Origin: Haliscomenobacter sp041740695
GTDB taxonomy: Bacteria > Bacteroidota > Bacteroidia > Chitinophagales > Saprospiraceae
NCBI RefSeq assembly: GCF_041740695.1
Contig: NZ_JBGSLK010000108.1
Location: forward strand, 1 to 64,000
Reading direction: 5' to 3'
DNA: 64,000 nucleotides
A program made the translations under genes and the position numbers. Under the pieces are notes generated by a model that saw only the letters and a list, made by a program, of their open reading frames with translations, ran no database searches and was not told the origin of the DNA. Of the stretch, positions 32,650 through 41,244 are shown in pieces. How positions within the stretch are numbered: position 1 is the first letter of the stretch; every line of letters starts with the position of its first letter.

Positions 32650-35184
32650 TTACTTCGGATGCAGTGCCGAATCCAATCGATTCGCCACGTCTTCCAAATG
32701 GTAACGTGTCAGTTTATCTGGTGCTGCACCAATGGCCGCCTTGATTTCTGACAACAAAGACTCCAATTGCCCACGAGTGATGGAAGGCAAGTCGGTGGTT
32801 TTTAAATCTACCCGACGGGTGCTCGATCCATAAGCGCCTCCAGCAGGTACATACTGGATGATGGCGGGATCTTTGGGCGCCAGGTAAGTAATGGCTTTTT
32901 CCACAAAAACCTTTTGCAGGTTGCGGCGGTAAATGTCGATGGCTTTTTGGCTTTTTAATTCTGACCAAATGCTGCTGCGCAAGTCGGTCATCATTTCATC
33001 CAGGGTGTAATTGCCATCTTTGCCTGTTTCCAACAAACGGGCAATGCGACTACCAGCCAACAAGTTGTTCAAGGTATTTTCCTGCAAGGTTTTGATGGCA
33101 TCTACACCGGCGTCCGGACGGATTTTGTTCAAAATGTTGCCGTCCATGAGCCAGGTCGGTGTTTCAAACAAATGACTGCTCAAAAAGGCCATGGCTTCTT
33201 TTTGGCGATCTTTGGGTACCGCTTCAAATACTGCTCCAGCCATGTCGTAGGTTTTGGGCGTATCATAAATGCCCCCTACGTTTTTGGTGACGTGGCCCAG
33301 GTAGCGGTTGAATTGGCCTACTACGTTGTTGTACAGTTCTTCCAATTCGGAATAACTTTCACCATTTTCCTTGCTCCATTCGGGCAGGTTAGGCAGGATG
33401 CGTTTGAGGTTTTTGACCCCATATTCCGAAGCTTTCATGGAATTGTCGCTCAAATCTTCGGTTTGGTAACGCGGGTCGTTGGGGCTCACTTCGGTACCAA
33501 AGGCCAGGCGTTGATTTTTCACCTTTTCTTTGGTCAGGTCGTGGAGCAATTTTTTCTCCTCTTCGTCACTTTTGGCGTCAGGGAAGTATTTGTACCCCCA
33601 TTCGATGGCCCAGATGTCGTAGTCGCCAATGCGGGGAAAAAAGTCGGTTACACCATCTTCGGGTTGGGCTACGTAGTTGAAACGGGCGTAGTCCATGATG
33701 GAAGAGGTGTGGCCGTTTTGGGCGACCCAGGCTTTGTCGCGCAGTTTTTCAACTGGTGTAGCTGAACTCGCACCCATGTTGTGGCGCAAACCCAGGGTGT
33801 GTCCCACTTCGTGAGAAGACACAAAACGGATCAGCTGCCCCATCAATTCGTCGTCAAAATCCTTTTTGCGTGCCTTTGGATCGCTGGCGGCGGTTTGAAT
33901 CAGGTACCAGTTGCGCAAGAGGCGCATCACGTTGTGGTACCAACCGATGTGGCTTTCCAGGATTTCGCCAGAACGTGGGTCATTGACGTTGGGGCCGTAA
34001 GCGTTTTGGATTTCGGCAGCAAAGTAACGGATTACTGAGAAGCGAGCGTCTTCCAGGCTCATGGTTGTATCTTGCTCGGGCCAGTATTCACCGCGGATGG
34101 CGTTTTTCCAACCCGCTTTTTCAAAGGCTTTTTGCCAATCGTCTACCCCTTGTTTGAGGTGTTTCCGCCATTTGAGCGGAGTGGCTGGATCGATGTAATA
34201 GATGATGGGTTTGGCTGGTTCGATTAGCTCACCCCGTTTTTGGCGCTGGGCATCGGCAGCATTTTTAGGCTCCAATTTCCAGCGTACGGCAATTTGTTCC
34301 TCGTCGGCCTTTTGGGATTCTTCTTCAAAAGTGCCATATCCTGTGGAAAAATAACCGACCCTGGGATCAAAATGGCGAACGCGCATCGGCTTTTTGGGCA
34401 AAATGATCATCGAGGTATTGAACTCCATGGTCACCACTCCTGCGTCGACTCCAGCTGGCAGAAAAGTTCCAATCTGTGGCGTTGGCACCAGGGAAATGGT
34501 AGGCGATTGTGAACCAAAGGTTTTTACCGTCCGAATTTCTGTATTGACGGGATAGGTACGAATGCTCTGAACAAAGGAGCGATCGGCTTTGTAGTCAGAA
34601 ATTTTGAATCTTTGCTTGGTAATCGGGCTCAAGGAAAAAATCTGATTGTCCCCTTTGAAAAAATCGGTTACATCAATCAGCACCGAAGTGTCTTTGCGGA
34701 TTGATTTGATGTCAAAGGAAGCTACGATTGGATCTGCACTGGAATTTTTCACCGCCTTAAAAATCGGCTTGGTACTATCCGGACTGACGATGATTTGGGT
34801 GATGGACCGCAAAAACACCTTGTTGTCGGGGCCACGTTCCCAGGCGATTACCTGGCGGTTTACTTCTTCGCCGCCGAAGATCCCACCACCCGCTGCCGTT
34901 TTGGAGTAGCGGGTTACGGTCATGATTTCCCGTTTAAAGATGCTGTCCGGGATTTCGAAGAACCACTTGTCTTCTACTTTGTGCACGTTTACCAAACCTT
35001 TGCTGCTGATGGCTTTGTCGGTGATGACTTCGCGGAAAGGTTTTGGCCCGGTTTTGGGCGTTTCTTTGGGTGCGGGAGCTCCAGGAGTCGCTGGTGCATC
35101 TGGTTTTTTGTCTTGAGCGAAACTAAGGCTTACTGTGAGCATGAACAGCAAGCTGAGGAGGGTTAATCGGGTCATGAATTGCAT
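32650..35184 (-). CDS. Secreted zinc-dependent metalloprotease (DUF5117/DUF5118/DUF4953 architecture)
   Basis: The 844-residue protein starts with a signal peptide (LTLLSLLFMLTVSLSFAQ). An Ala/Pro/Lys-rich linker precedes DUF5118-like (about 45-100) and DUF5117-like (about 105-300) regions. The zincin catalytic domain follows, with HEVGHTLGLRHN (near 458-469), a metzincin-type HExxHxxGxxH signature. The C-terminal part includes SIMDYARFNY, whose Met could be the Met-turn. It would hydrolyse proteins in the periplasm or outside the cell. The gene is single, with palindromic elements on both sides. Confidence 0.93.
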   Translation of the reverse strand: MQFMTRLTLLSLLFMLTVSLSFAQDKKPDAPATPGAPAPKETPKTGPKPFREVITDKAISSKGLVNVHKVEDKWFFEIPDSIFKREIMTVTRYSKTAAGGGIFGGEEVNRQVIAWERGPDNKVFLRSITQIIVSPDSTKPIFKAVKNSSADPIVASFDIKSIRKDTSVLIDVTDFFKGDNQIFSLSPITKQRFKISDYKADRSFVQSIRTYPVNTEIRTVKTFGSQSPTISLVPTPQIGTFLPAGVDAGVVTMEFNTSMIILPKKPMRVRHFDPRVGYFSTGYGTFEEESQKADEEQIAVRWKLEPKNAADAQRQKRGELIEPAKPIIYYIDPATPLKWRKHLKQGVDDWQKAFEKAGWKNAIRGEYWPEQDTTMSLEDARFSVIRYFAAEIQNAYGPNVNDPRSGEILESHIGWYHNVMRLLRNWYLIQTAASDPKARKKDFDDELMGQLIRFVSSHEVGHTLGLRHNMGASSATPVEKLRDKAWVAQNGHTSSIMDYARFNYVAQPEDGVTDFFPRIGDYDIWAIEWGYKYFPDAKSDEEEKKLLHDLTKEKVKNQRLAFGTEVSPNDPRYQTEDLSDNSMKASEYGVKNLKRILPNLPEWSKENGESYSELEELYNNVVGQFNRYLGHVTKNVGGIYDTPKTYDMAGAVFEAVPKDRQKEAMAFLSSHLFETPTWLMDGNILNKIRPDAGVDAIKTLQENTLNNLLAGSRIARLLETGKDGNYTLDEMMTDLRSSIWSELKSQKAIDIYRRNLQKVFVEKAITYLAPKDPAIIQYVPAGGAYGSSTRRVDLKTTDLPSITRGQLESLLSEIKAAIGAAPDKLTRYHLEDVANRLDSALHPK

Positions 35185-35206
35185 GATGACATTTGGTTAA
35201 GTAATA

Positions 35207-35362
35207 AGGAGCGGAAACAAAATAAAGTAAACATTTAACTGACTTTTTTTGATTTTGCTGCGTTACTCGTCAGTTGCATAGTTCACTATGCGCCTTCCTC
35301 GCGCCTGGCCAAATCAAAAAATAGCCAACTCAACTCGTTTACTTTATTTTGTTTCCGTTCCT
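35207..35362. repeat. 156-bp nested palindromic element
   Basis: Outer arms of 26 bases with one mismatch (35207-35232 and 35337-35362, GGAAACAAAATAAAGTAAAC core) enclose T-rich/A-rich arms (TTTTTTTGATTT / AAATCAAAAAA). At the centre is GCATAG-TTCA-CTATGC (35276-35291). It occupies about half of the 338-bp gap upstream of the metalloprotease gene and has no ORF. The rest of the gap, 35363-35522, shows nothing recognisable. Confidence 0.82.
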
Positions 35363-35522
35363 AAGGCTTGTGATGATCTAGTATGAGTGTTTTTTCCAAG
35401 CCATTCATGGCCGGAGTGAGAAAGATAAAGAGACTTGTGAAATTACCCAGAATATATGCAATAAAATGCTGTCCAATCCTGGTCAAAGCAGCATAAAAGG
35501 GAGCTGAGCGGGTATTTCTGGG

Positions 35523-36374
35523 TTATAAACTGGTTGAAACCTGCGTAATGGTGAAGGATTGGGTCAGTTTTTCAATGATTTTTTGACTGATTTGAGCCGG
35601 AGTATCACTATTCACATTTACAGTTTGAAACCAAAGTGCATAGTCCACATCCATCAAAATATTGAGGTTGTAACCACGTTGGAGTTTGGTGGGGGTAAAA
35701 GACAATTCAACAGTGCGGAGGTTCGTGCTGCCACTGATTTTGATGTCTACCGTATCTTGGGCATAATACAAGCTACGCGCAAATACGTAGCCATTCTGCG
35801 CCCCCAGGTACATGCCGTCATTCACACTACTGCGCATCGGGTGATCATTGGGCAACCGCAAGGGATTGGCCTGGTTCATTTCACCGCTCACCCCAATGGT
35901 AAACCGAATGCGGTTGATGGTGGCCGTATCCCGATAAGATTGAATGTACATGTCGGCTTGGCCAAGCCCCCGAGCCAGACCAAAGCTATTGGGAATACTT
36001 GTTTTTACGGTGTCACCAGCTGCTTTTTCCAGATAGACATCCAGGGGTTCCTGGACATCAATGACTTTGTTGCCGACCGAAAGCACTTGGATGTTGGAAA
36101 GATAAAAACGCAGATCTCCAAATCCGAAGGTATTGCCCGCTCCATCGGTGAAGATGGCTTGGTTGTAGGCCATGGCCGCGCCGCCGTACTTGTGGGTAAG
36201 GCGGATGCGCACCCCGGGATATTCGCAGCAACCGTCGCAGGGTTTATCGGCGCCCAGGTCAAAATTATTGGCTAAGGCATCGTTGCATCCTTCTTCACGG
36301 GTTGCGCAGGCGGACAAAAGAATACTTATTGCACACAGAATCCCCAATTGCACTAACTTCAACACTTTCTTCAT
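35523..36374 (-). CDS. MbnP-like lipoprotein
   Basis: The 283-residue protein has a lipoprotein signal (AISILLSAC) and then a Cys-rich motif (EEGCNDALANNFDLG followed by CDGCCEYPG) common on secreted Bacteroidota proteins. The main domain (about 50-275) resembles MbnP: FGDLRFYLSNIQVLS, YRDTATINRIRFTIGVSG and ANPLRLPNDHPM. MbnP-family proteins often accompany MbnH di-heme enzymes in copper-related loci, but no such gene is present here. The start lies 6 bp after the stop of the exonuclease gene, so they are co-transcribed. The function in this context is open. Confidence 0.7.
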   Translation of the reverse strand: MKKVLKLVQLGILCAISILLSACATREEGCNDALANNFDLGADKPCDGCCEYPGVRIRLTHKYGGAAMAYNQAIFTDGAGNTFGFGDLRFYLSNIQVLSVGNKVIDVQEPLDVYLEKAAGDTVKTSIPNSFGLARGLGQADMYIQSYRDTATINRIRFTIGVSGEMNQANPLRLPNDHPMRSSVNDGMYLGAQNGYVFARSLYYAQDTVDIKISGSTNLRTVELSFTPTKLQRGYNLNILMDVDYALWFQTVNVNSDTPAQISQKIIEKLTQSFTITQVSTSL

Positions 36375-36380
36375 TTCTAT

Positions 36381-37226
36381 TTATTCCTTGGTTGCGTTTT
36401 CGTCTTTGCCCTTCAGCCCTTTTTCGTACTCACGGACCAACTTTTTGACCATTTGTTTGACCTGTGAGGTGAACTCCTTGTTGAGGATCCAGTTGTAGTA
36501 CTGGCGGTCTTCGTATAAGGTTTCGCCTACGGGTTTGCCCATGTATTTGCCAAAGTTGAAGACGATGTCCCCATTCACATCCGCACGTAGTTTTTGGGTG
36601 GCATCTACAAAACGATTGTCATTGGTAAATTCGTGCAAGATTTGTACATCGTTTTTTACGGGAGCGTCTAGGATGTTGCCATCTTCATCCCGATAATCCA
36701 CGCCTTCGTATTTGCCCAATTGGCCAAAAAACACATCAATCGTAGCACGCACATCTGCCATTGCATCGTGGGCTTCGTCATGGTCTTTTTCACAATAAAA
36801 CTTGAGGGCAGCCTTGAGCGTACGGGGCTCCATTTTGTAAAAAATGCGCTGGATGTCAATCGAACGGCGTTTGCTGATGTCGAATTCCATACCCACCCGG
36901 GCAAATTCTTCCATCAACATCGGGATGTCGAAACGGGTGGAATTGTACCCTGCCAGATCGGCATTGCCTATAAAATCCCAGATTTTTTGCGCCAATTGTT
37001 GAAAGGTAGGTTTATTCGCTACATCCTTGGGCTGAATGCCGTGTACCAACATGGCTTCCAGGGAAATGGGAATGCCTGGATTGATCATCAGGGAAAGTTC
37101 CTGCGGCTCCCGACCATCCTTGAGGTACTTGATGATGGCAATTTGTACGATGCGGTCGCGCACTACATTGAGGCCAGTCGCTTCGATATCGAAAAAACAA
37201 AGATCACGTTCTAGATTCAGATCCAT
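36381..37226 (-). CDS. DnaQ-family 3'-5' exonuclease
   Basis: The 281-residue protein has the DEDD exonuclease motifs in the first 175 residues: ExoI FFDIEATGLNVVRDRIVQIA, ExoII GYNSTRFDIPMLMEEF and ExoIII HDAMADVRATIDVF (His and Asp, DEDDh type). The C-terminal 100 residues contain a second conserved region (VFNFGKYMGKPVGET and YYNWILNKEF), seen in Bacteroidota exonucleases of this type. It may trim single-stranded DNA or RNA 3' ends in repair or proofreading. An MbnP-like gene follows 6 bp downstream. Confidence 0.92.
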   Translation of the reverse strand: MDLNLERDLCFFDIEATGLNVVRDRIVQIAIIKYLKDGREPQELSLMINPGIPISLEAMLVHGIQPKDVANKPTFQQLAQKIWDFIGNADLAGYNSTRFDIPMLMEEFARVGMEFDISKRRSIDIQRIFYKMEPRTLKAALKFYCEKDHDEAHDAMADVRATIDVFFGQLGKYEGVDYRDEDGNILDAPVKNDVQILHEFTNDNRFVDATQKLRADVNGDIVFNFGKYMGKPVGETLYEDRQYYNWILNKEFTSQVKQMVKKLVREYEKGLKGKDENATKE

Positions 37227-37231
37227 CTTTT

Positions 37232-37322
37232 GAAAGATAAAAGATAAAAGATGAGAGATGAAAGATGAAAGATGGTCTTGAGTTACCTGCTTTCATCTTT
37301 CATCTTTCATCTTTCATCTTTA
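37232..37322. repeat. AAAGATG heptamer arrays in inverted orientation
   Basis: GAAAGATAAAAGATAAAAGA and related AAAGATG units (37232-37275) face four TTTCATC units (about 37290-37320). They could form one long hairpin between the exonuclease start and the ApbE stop. The last codons of apbE lie within the array, so slippage there would alter the protein's C-terminus. Confidence 0.7.
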
Positions 37323-38344
37323 AATTTTGAAGTATATTTTACCAGCATGGCACCCTTTGGATCGCCATAAATGAAATAGGCCTCCAAGTTAGGCAGAGAT
37401 TCGATCAGTGCCAAACCTTTTTCCAAACCCAGTACCATACAAACGGTGGCATAGGCATCGGCGGTCATCGCATCGGGAGCGATAACGGTGGCGCTGAGGA
37501 GTTTGCTGCGTTCGGGAAATCCGGTTTTGGGATTGATGGTATGGCTGTATTTTTCCCCTTTAACGGAGTAGTATTTGCGGTAATTGCCGGAGGTGGCCAG
37601 GGCTTGGTCGTGGAGCGGTACTGTTGTTTGGATCTCGCTGCTTTCTGCGCCTTCTTTGGGAATAGTGATGCCCAGTACCCAATCTTTGCCTTGTGGGTTT
37701 TGCCCTTTGGCCAAGACTTCGCCACCGATGTCGATCAAATAATTGTAAATCCGCTCAGCTTCCAACACCCGACCCAATTCATCTACAGCATAACCAGGTG
37801 CAATGGCGTTGAAATCCAATTTGATGCCAGGTAATTGCTTGTGAATGAGTACTGAATCTCCACGGGTCGTCCAGTTGAGTTTGGACATGCCCACCAGATT
37901 GAGTGATTCCTTGATTTTTGTGCTATCTACCTCAGTGATGGGTTTGGAACCTGTGTATCCAAAGCCCCAATAATTGACCAAGGGAGCTACAGTGGGGTCA
38001 AAAGCGCCATCGCTACTGCGGTATACTTGAGCACTTTTGTTGAGGTTGGCCAAAAAATGGCGTGCCCTCATTGGAACATTGAATTGGATGGCAGTGGATT
38101 GATTAAAATCTGAAATGAGCGTGGTACTGTCATAAGTGGACAATTCCCCATTCAACTCAGCCAGGCTTTTTTCAATCTCGGTTTGGATGTCGCGATCCAG
38201 GCTATCTTGATAAGAAATGCGGTAATAAGTCCCCATCGTTTGTCCTTCGATGGTACGGTATCCAGTGTCCTGCTCTTTTTTCTGCTGAGGATTGTTGCAG
38301 GCAAAAAACAGGAGCATTATTGCAAATAAAAGAGTTGTTCTCAT
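37307..38344 (-). CDS. apbE: FAD:protein FMN transferase, lipoprotein
   Basis: The 345-residue protein begins with a lipoprotein signal (AIMLLFFAC). The ApbE domain follows, with GQTMGTYYRISY, KLDFNAIAPGYAVDELGR, YLIDIGGEVLAKG and the metal/FAD site in KYSHTINPKTGFP plus ADAYATVCMVLG. It attaches FMN covalently to Thr/Ser of flavoproteins such as NqrB/NqrC or RnfD/RnfG in the periplasm. The DoxX gene directly precedes it, with the stop and start codons abutting, so they share one transcript. Confidence 0.94.
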   Translation of the reverse strand: MRTTLLFAIMLLFFACNNPQQKKEQDTGYRTIEGQTMGTYYRISYQDSLDRDIQTEIEKSLAELNGELSTYDSTTLISDFNQSTAIQFNVPMRARHFLANLNKSAQVYRSSDGAFDPTVAPLVNYWGFGYTGSKPITEVDSTKIKESLNLVGMSKLNWTTRGDSVLIHKQLPGIKLDFNAIAPGYAVDELGRVLEAERIYNYLIDIGGEVLAKGQNPQGKDWVLGITIPKEGAESSEIQTTVPLHDQALATSGNYRKYYSVKGEKYSHTINPKTGFPERSKLLSATVIAPDAMTADAYATVCMVLGLEKGLALIESLPNLEAYFIYGDPKGAMLVKYTSKFKDER

Positions 38345-38746
38345 TTAGTCCAGCGATTTACGGATTTGGGCATCCAGAGAATACCAGCCAGGGCCCATGA
38401 GAAAAATGACCACATAGGGCACCAGGTAAGTGATGGCGTGTTCGCGCTCCACGAAGGGCTGTCCATTGTGCCCGTAAGTAATGGCCATGACCATGTTGAA
38501 AATAAGTGGAATACAGGCCAGGCGGGTATACAAACCCAGGGCAATCAGCGCTGCACAAAACACTTCAGCAAAAACGGATAGCGCCAGGGTCGCCTGATCT
38601 CCGATGCCAAAAGGATCGAGAAACTGCACCGGATATTCGGTCAACAATTGCAAAAACTTGCTTTTTCCCCAGAGGCCCATCATCAGCCCACCAAAAGCCA
38701 ATCTTAGCAAAAGCAAGGCTAAATCGTAATTTCTTCCACTTTTCAT
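38345..38746 (-). CDS. DoxX-family membrane protein
   Basis: The 133-residue protein has four predicted membrane helices and DoxX family features: LLLRLAFGGLMMGLWGKSKF, the FAEVFCAALIALGLYTRLAC segment and HAITYLVPYVVIFLMGPGWY. DoxX proteins are small inner-membrane proteins, some linked to quinone-dependent oxidation or redox homeostasis. It is directly coupled to apbE. The 121-bp gap to the divergent glycosyltransferase gene has no consensus promoter I could identify. Confidence 0.9.
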   Translation of the reverse strand: MKSGRNYDLALLLLRLAFGGLMMGLWGKSKFLQLLTEYPVQFLDPFGIGDQATLALSVFAEVFCAALIALGLYTRLACIPLIFNMVMAITYGHNGQPFVEREHAITYLVPYVVIFLMGPGWYSLDAQIRKSLD

Positions 38747-38867
38747 TTCGCTTTGAGTAAATTTGACCCGCCTAAAACAATAAATCCAATAGGCTCTAAA
38801 ATTAAGGCTAAAGCGGGAGATTTTCTATTCGCCTCTAAATTTTAGCCAATATATTCCAATTTTACGC

Positions 38868-40445
38868 ATGCAAGGTATTCGACTCAGTGACAATTTACTT
38901 TATTTCTGCGCCGCTTTTTTGCTGCTCATCGGATACCTTTTTAATTTGGGGGTGCAACCACTGTACCTGGAAGAACCTCGCCGAACCATCGTAGCGATGG
39001 AACTTTTGGAAAATCAAAACTTCTGGGTGCCCACCCTGATCGGAGAATATTACTACAACAAACCACCACTGTACAATTGGCTGCTGATTGCATTTTCGAA
39101 ACTTTTTGGCGGATTCAACGAATTTGGGTTGCGTTTACCCACGGTTTTGTCCAGCTTTGGTATCGCTGCTTTGCTGTATACTGCCGCAAAACGCTATTGG
39201 CAGGAGGTGCCCACTGCCATGCTGGGTGCCTTGTTGTTTTTGACGGCGGCGGGGGTGTTGTTGTTCTTCTCGATGTTGGCGGAGATTGATTTATTTTACT
39301 CCCTGATCGTGTTCAGTGGCATTTTGGCCATTTATCATTTTGGGGAAAAGGAGCGTTATTGGCCCCTGTTTTTGTTGGTGTATTTGAGTTGTGCGCTAGG
39401 CGTTTTGACCAAAGGGTTGCCCTCTTTTGTGTTTACGGCTGTTTCTTTGCTGGTGTATTTTATTGACAAAAAACGCTTTAAAGTGTTGTTTTACCCGGCC
39501 CATTTTGCGGGTATTGCACTGCTGGGAATCTTACTTTTTGCCTACTATTCCCAATACGCTCAGTACCACGATTTGAGTCGGGTGTGGACGCGGATGCTCA
39601 CCGAATCCGGCGATCGGACGGTAGTTAGCAACTCTTTGGGCGATTTTGTGAGCCATTTACTGCTTTTTCCCTTGAATTGGATTGGAGACATGGCACCGGC
39701 CAGCTTTTTGCTGCTTTTTTTGTGGCGCAAGGACTGGAAATCAGTCTTGTTCAAACAAAATTCTTTTGTACGGTTTTGTACCCTGATGTTGTTGTTCAAT
39801 GCCTTGCCTTACTGGATTTCGCCCGGCACCCGGATGCGTTATGTGTACATGTTGTACCCCTTGGCTTGTTTGATTTTGGCTTGGGTGTATGCCCAAAGGG
39901 CTGGGGCACCATCGTGGACAGAACGGACGTTTAGAATCTTGAGTTTGGGGATATTGGCTATTTTGAGTTTGGGGGCCTGGGTCTTGCCACACCTGCCGGA
40001 ATTGCAATTTATGCTTACCAGTACTTATGTCTGGGCACTGGGCACTTTTGTTGCGATGGGTTTGTGCTTTTGGGCAGTTTGGCGAAAACCACAGTTTACG
40101 CTACCGATTTTACTGATTGCTTTTGCGATCATACGGATCGTGTTCGATGGCACGGTATTGCCTCAACGCAACGACGAAAGTGGAGGGCAACGAGATCGAG
40201 CACTGGCCAAAAGAATTGATCAAATTGTGGGCGATGCGCCCCTCTACACGGCCTACCAGGAAAAAGTGGTGGCTTATACAACGATTGTGTATTTAAACCG
40301 TTTGCGTCCCAGGGTTGTCCAACGCAAAGACCACTTGAAAAAGGGTGCCTACTACCTGATACCGCTCAGGCGAGCACCCAAAAACGTGGAAATTCTCCTG
40401 ACTACGGTGTATGGAGAAAAGACAAAAGCACTGATTAAGTTATGA
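38868..40445 (+). CDS. GT39/ArnT-like membrane glycosyltransferase
   Basis: The 525-residue protein has about twelve membrane helices and the GT-C signature in the first periplasmic loop: YLEEPRRTIVAMELLENQNF with an acidic EE pair, then YYNKPPLYNWLL. This is typical of ArnT/PMT-related enzymes that transfer sugars from polyprenyl-phosphate donors to lipid A or proteins outside the inner membrane. The C-terminal portion (about 430-525) is soluble. It overlaps the following FkbM gene by four bases and opens the surface-glycan locus. Confidence 0.9.
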   Translation: MQGIRLSDNLLYFCAAFLLLIGYLFNLGVQPLYLEEPRRTIVAMELLENQNFWVPTLIGEYYYNKPPLYNWLLIAFSKLFGGFNEFGLRLPTVLSSFGIAALLYTAAKRYWQEVPTAMLGALLFLTAAGVLLFFSMLAEIDLFYSLIVFSGILAIYHFGEKERYWPLFLLVYLSCALGVLTKGLPSFVFTAVSLLVYFIDKKRFKVLFYPAHFAGIALLGILLFAYYSQYAQYHDLSRVWTRMLTESGDRTVVSNSLGDFVSHLLLFPLNWIGDMAPASFLLLFLWRKDWKSVLFKQNSFVRFCTLMLLFNALPYWISPGTRMRYVYMLYPLACLILAWVYAQRAGAPSWTERTFRILSLGILAILSLGAWVLPHLPELQFMLTSTYVWALGTFVAMGLCFWAVWRKPQFTLPILLIAFAIIRIVFDGTVLPQRNDESGGQRDRALAKRIDQIVGDAPLYTAYQEKVVAYTTIVYLNRLRPRVVQRKDHLKKGAYYLIPLRRAPKNVEILLTTVYGEKTKALIKL

Positions 40446-41161
40446 AAGAAGCCATTAAACAACTACTCAAAAAATTGCCGATTGCCTTTACGCAAAATCA
40501 GCGTTATGACCGCCAAACCCGGGCGGTGATTCAAAAGGTATGCAAGGCCGATAGTACTTGTGTAGATGTAGGTTGCCACAAAGGCGAGGTTTTGGATGTG
40601 ATGTTGCAGGCGGCACCACAGGGTAAACATTATGGTTTTGAACCCATTCCATTTATGTTTCAGGCTTTACAAGCAAAATACCAGGGACAAAATTGTGAGA
40701 TTTTGGACATTGCCCTGAGCAATCAGACGGGTGAAGCTACTTTTAATTATGTCGTGTCGAACCCTTCCTACAGTGGCTTGCGCAAGCGCAAATATGATCG
40801 GGAGGATGAAGAGGATACCAGCATTACGGTGCGTACAGCCATGCTAGATGATGTTTTACCAGCCCATCAAAAAGTTGACCTGATCAAAATAGATGTGGAA
40901 GGGGGGGAGATGTTGGTGCTGGAAGGCGCAAAAGAAACTTTAATACAAAAACGCCCAGTGGTTTTGTTCGAACATGGTTTGGGGGCATCGGATTATTATG
41001 GTGCGGGGCCGGAGCAAGTGTTTACTTATTTCACGGAATGTGGGTACACGATTAGTACTTTAAAGGCCTGGTTGAAGGGGGAGGGGGCTTTTGATCAAAA
41101 GGAATTTGAAGCCCAGTTTTTTCAAAAGCGCAACTATTTTTTTATTGCTTACCCGCACTGA
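40442..41161 (+). CDS. FkbM-family methyltransferase
   Basis: The 239-residue protein has a Rossmann-like SAM-binding domain with CVDVGCHKGEVLDVM (motif I, near 40-55), YGFEPIPFMFQAL and the later VDLIKIDVEGGEMLVLEGA, diagnostic of the FkbM family. It would O-methylate a sugar or polyketide-like acceptor, plausibly a glycan made by this locus. ATGA overlap with the preceding GT39 gene indicates translational coupling. Confidence 0.92.
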   Translation: MKEAIKQLLKKLPIAFTQNQRYDRQTRAVIQKVCKADSTCVDVGCHKGEVLDVMLQAAPQGKHYGFEPIPFMFQALQAKYQGQNCEILDIALSNQTGEATFNYVVSNPSYSGLRKRKYDREDEEDTSITVRTAMLDDVLPAHQKVDLIKIDVEGGEMLVLEGAKETLIQKRPVVLFEHGLGASDYYGAGPEQVFTYFTECGYTISTLKAWLKGEGAFDQKEFEAQFFQKRNYFFIAYPH

Positions 41162-41202
41162 GTAAGCAATAAATTAACCCTATCTTGTTGCACAAGTAGC
41201 AG

Positions 41203-41230
41203 TTTTGTCCATTTTCTTCATCTATATTTG
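41203..41230 (+). promoter_or_regulatory. Candidate promoter within the glycan locus
   Basis: TTTTG (41203-41207) and TATATTTG (41223-41230) are 15 bp apart, shorter than the preferred 19-22 bp. The ATG at 41245 follows 14 bases later. The perfect -7 box suggests a second transcription unit for 41245-48081. Confidence 0.45.
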
Positions 41231-41244
41231 CCACAAAAGTTACA

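Noticed and set aside
37232..37322. Possible CRISPR-like array
   Set aside because: Units are 7 bases with no unique spacers and no cas genes nearby; it is a simple repeat.
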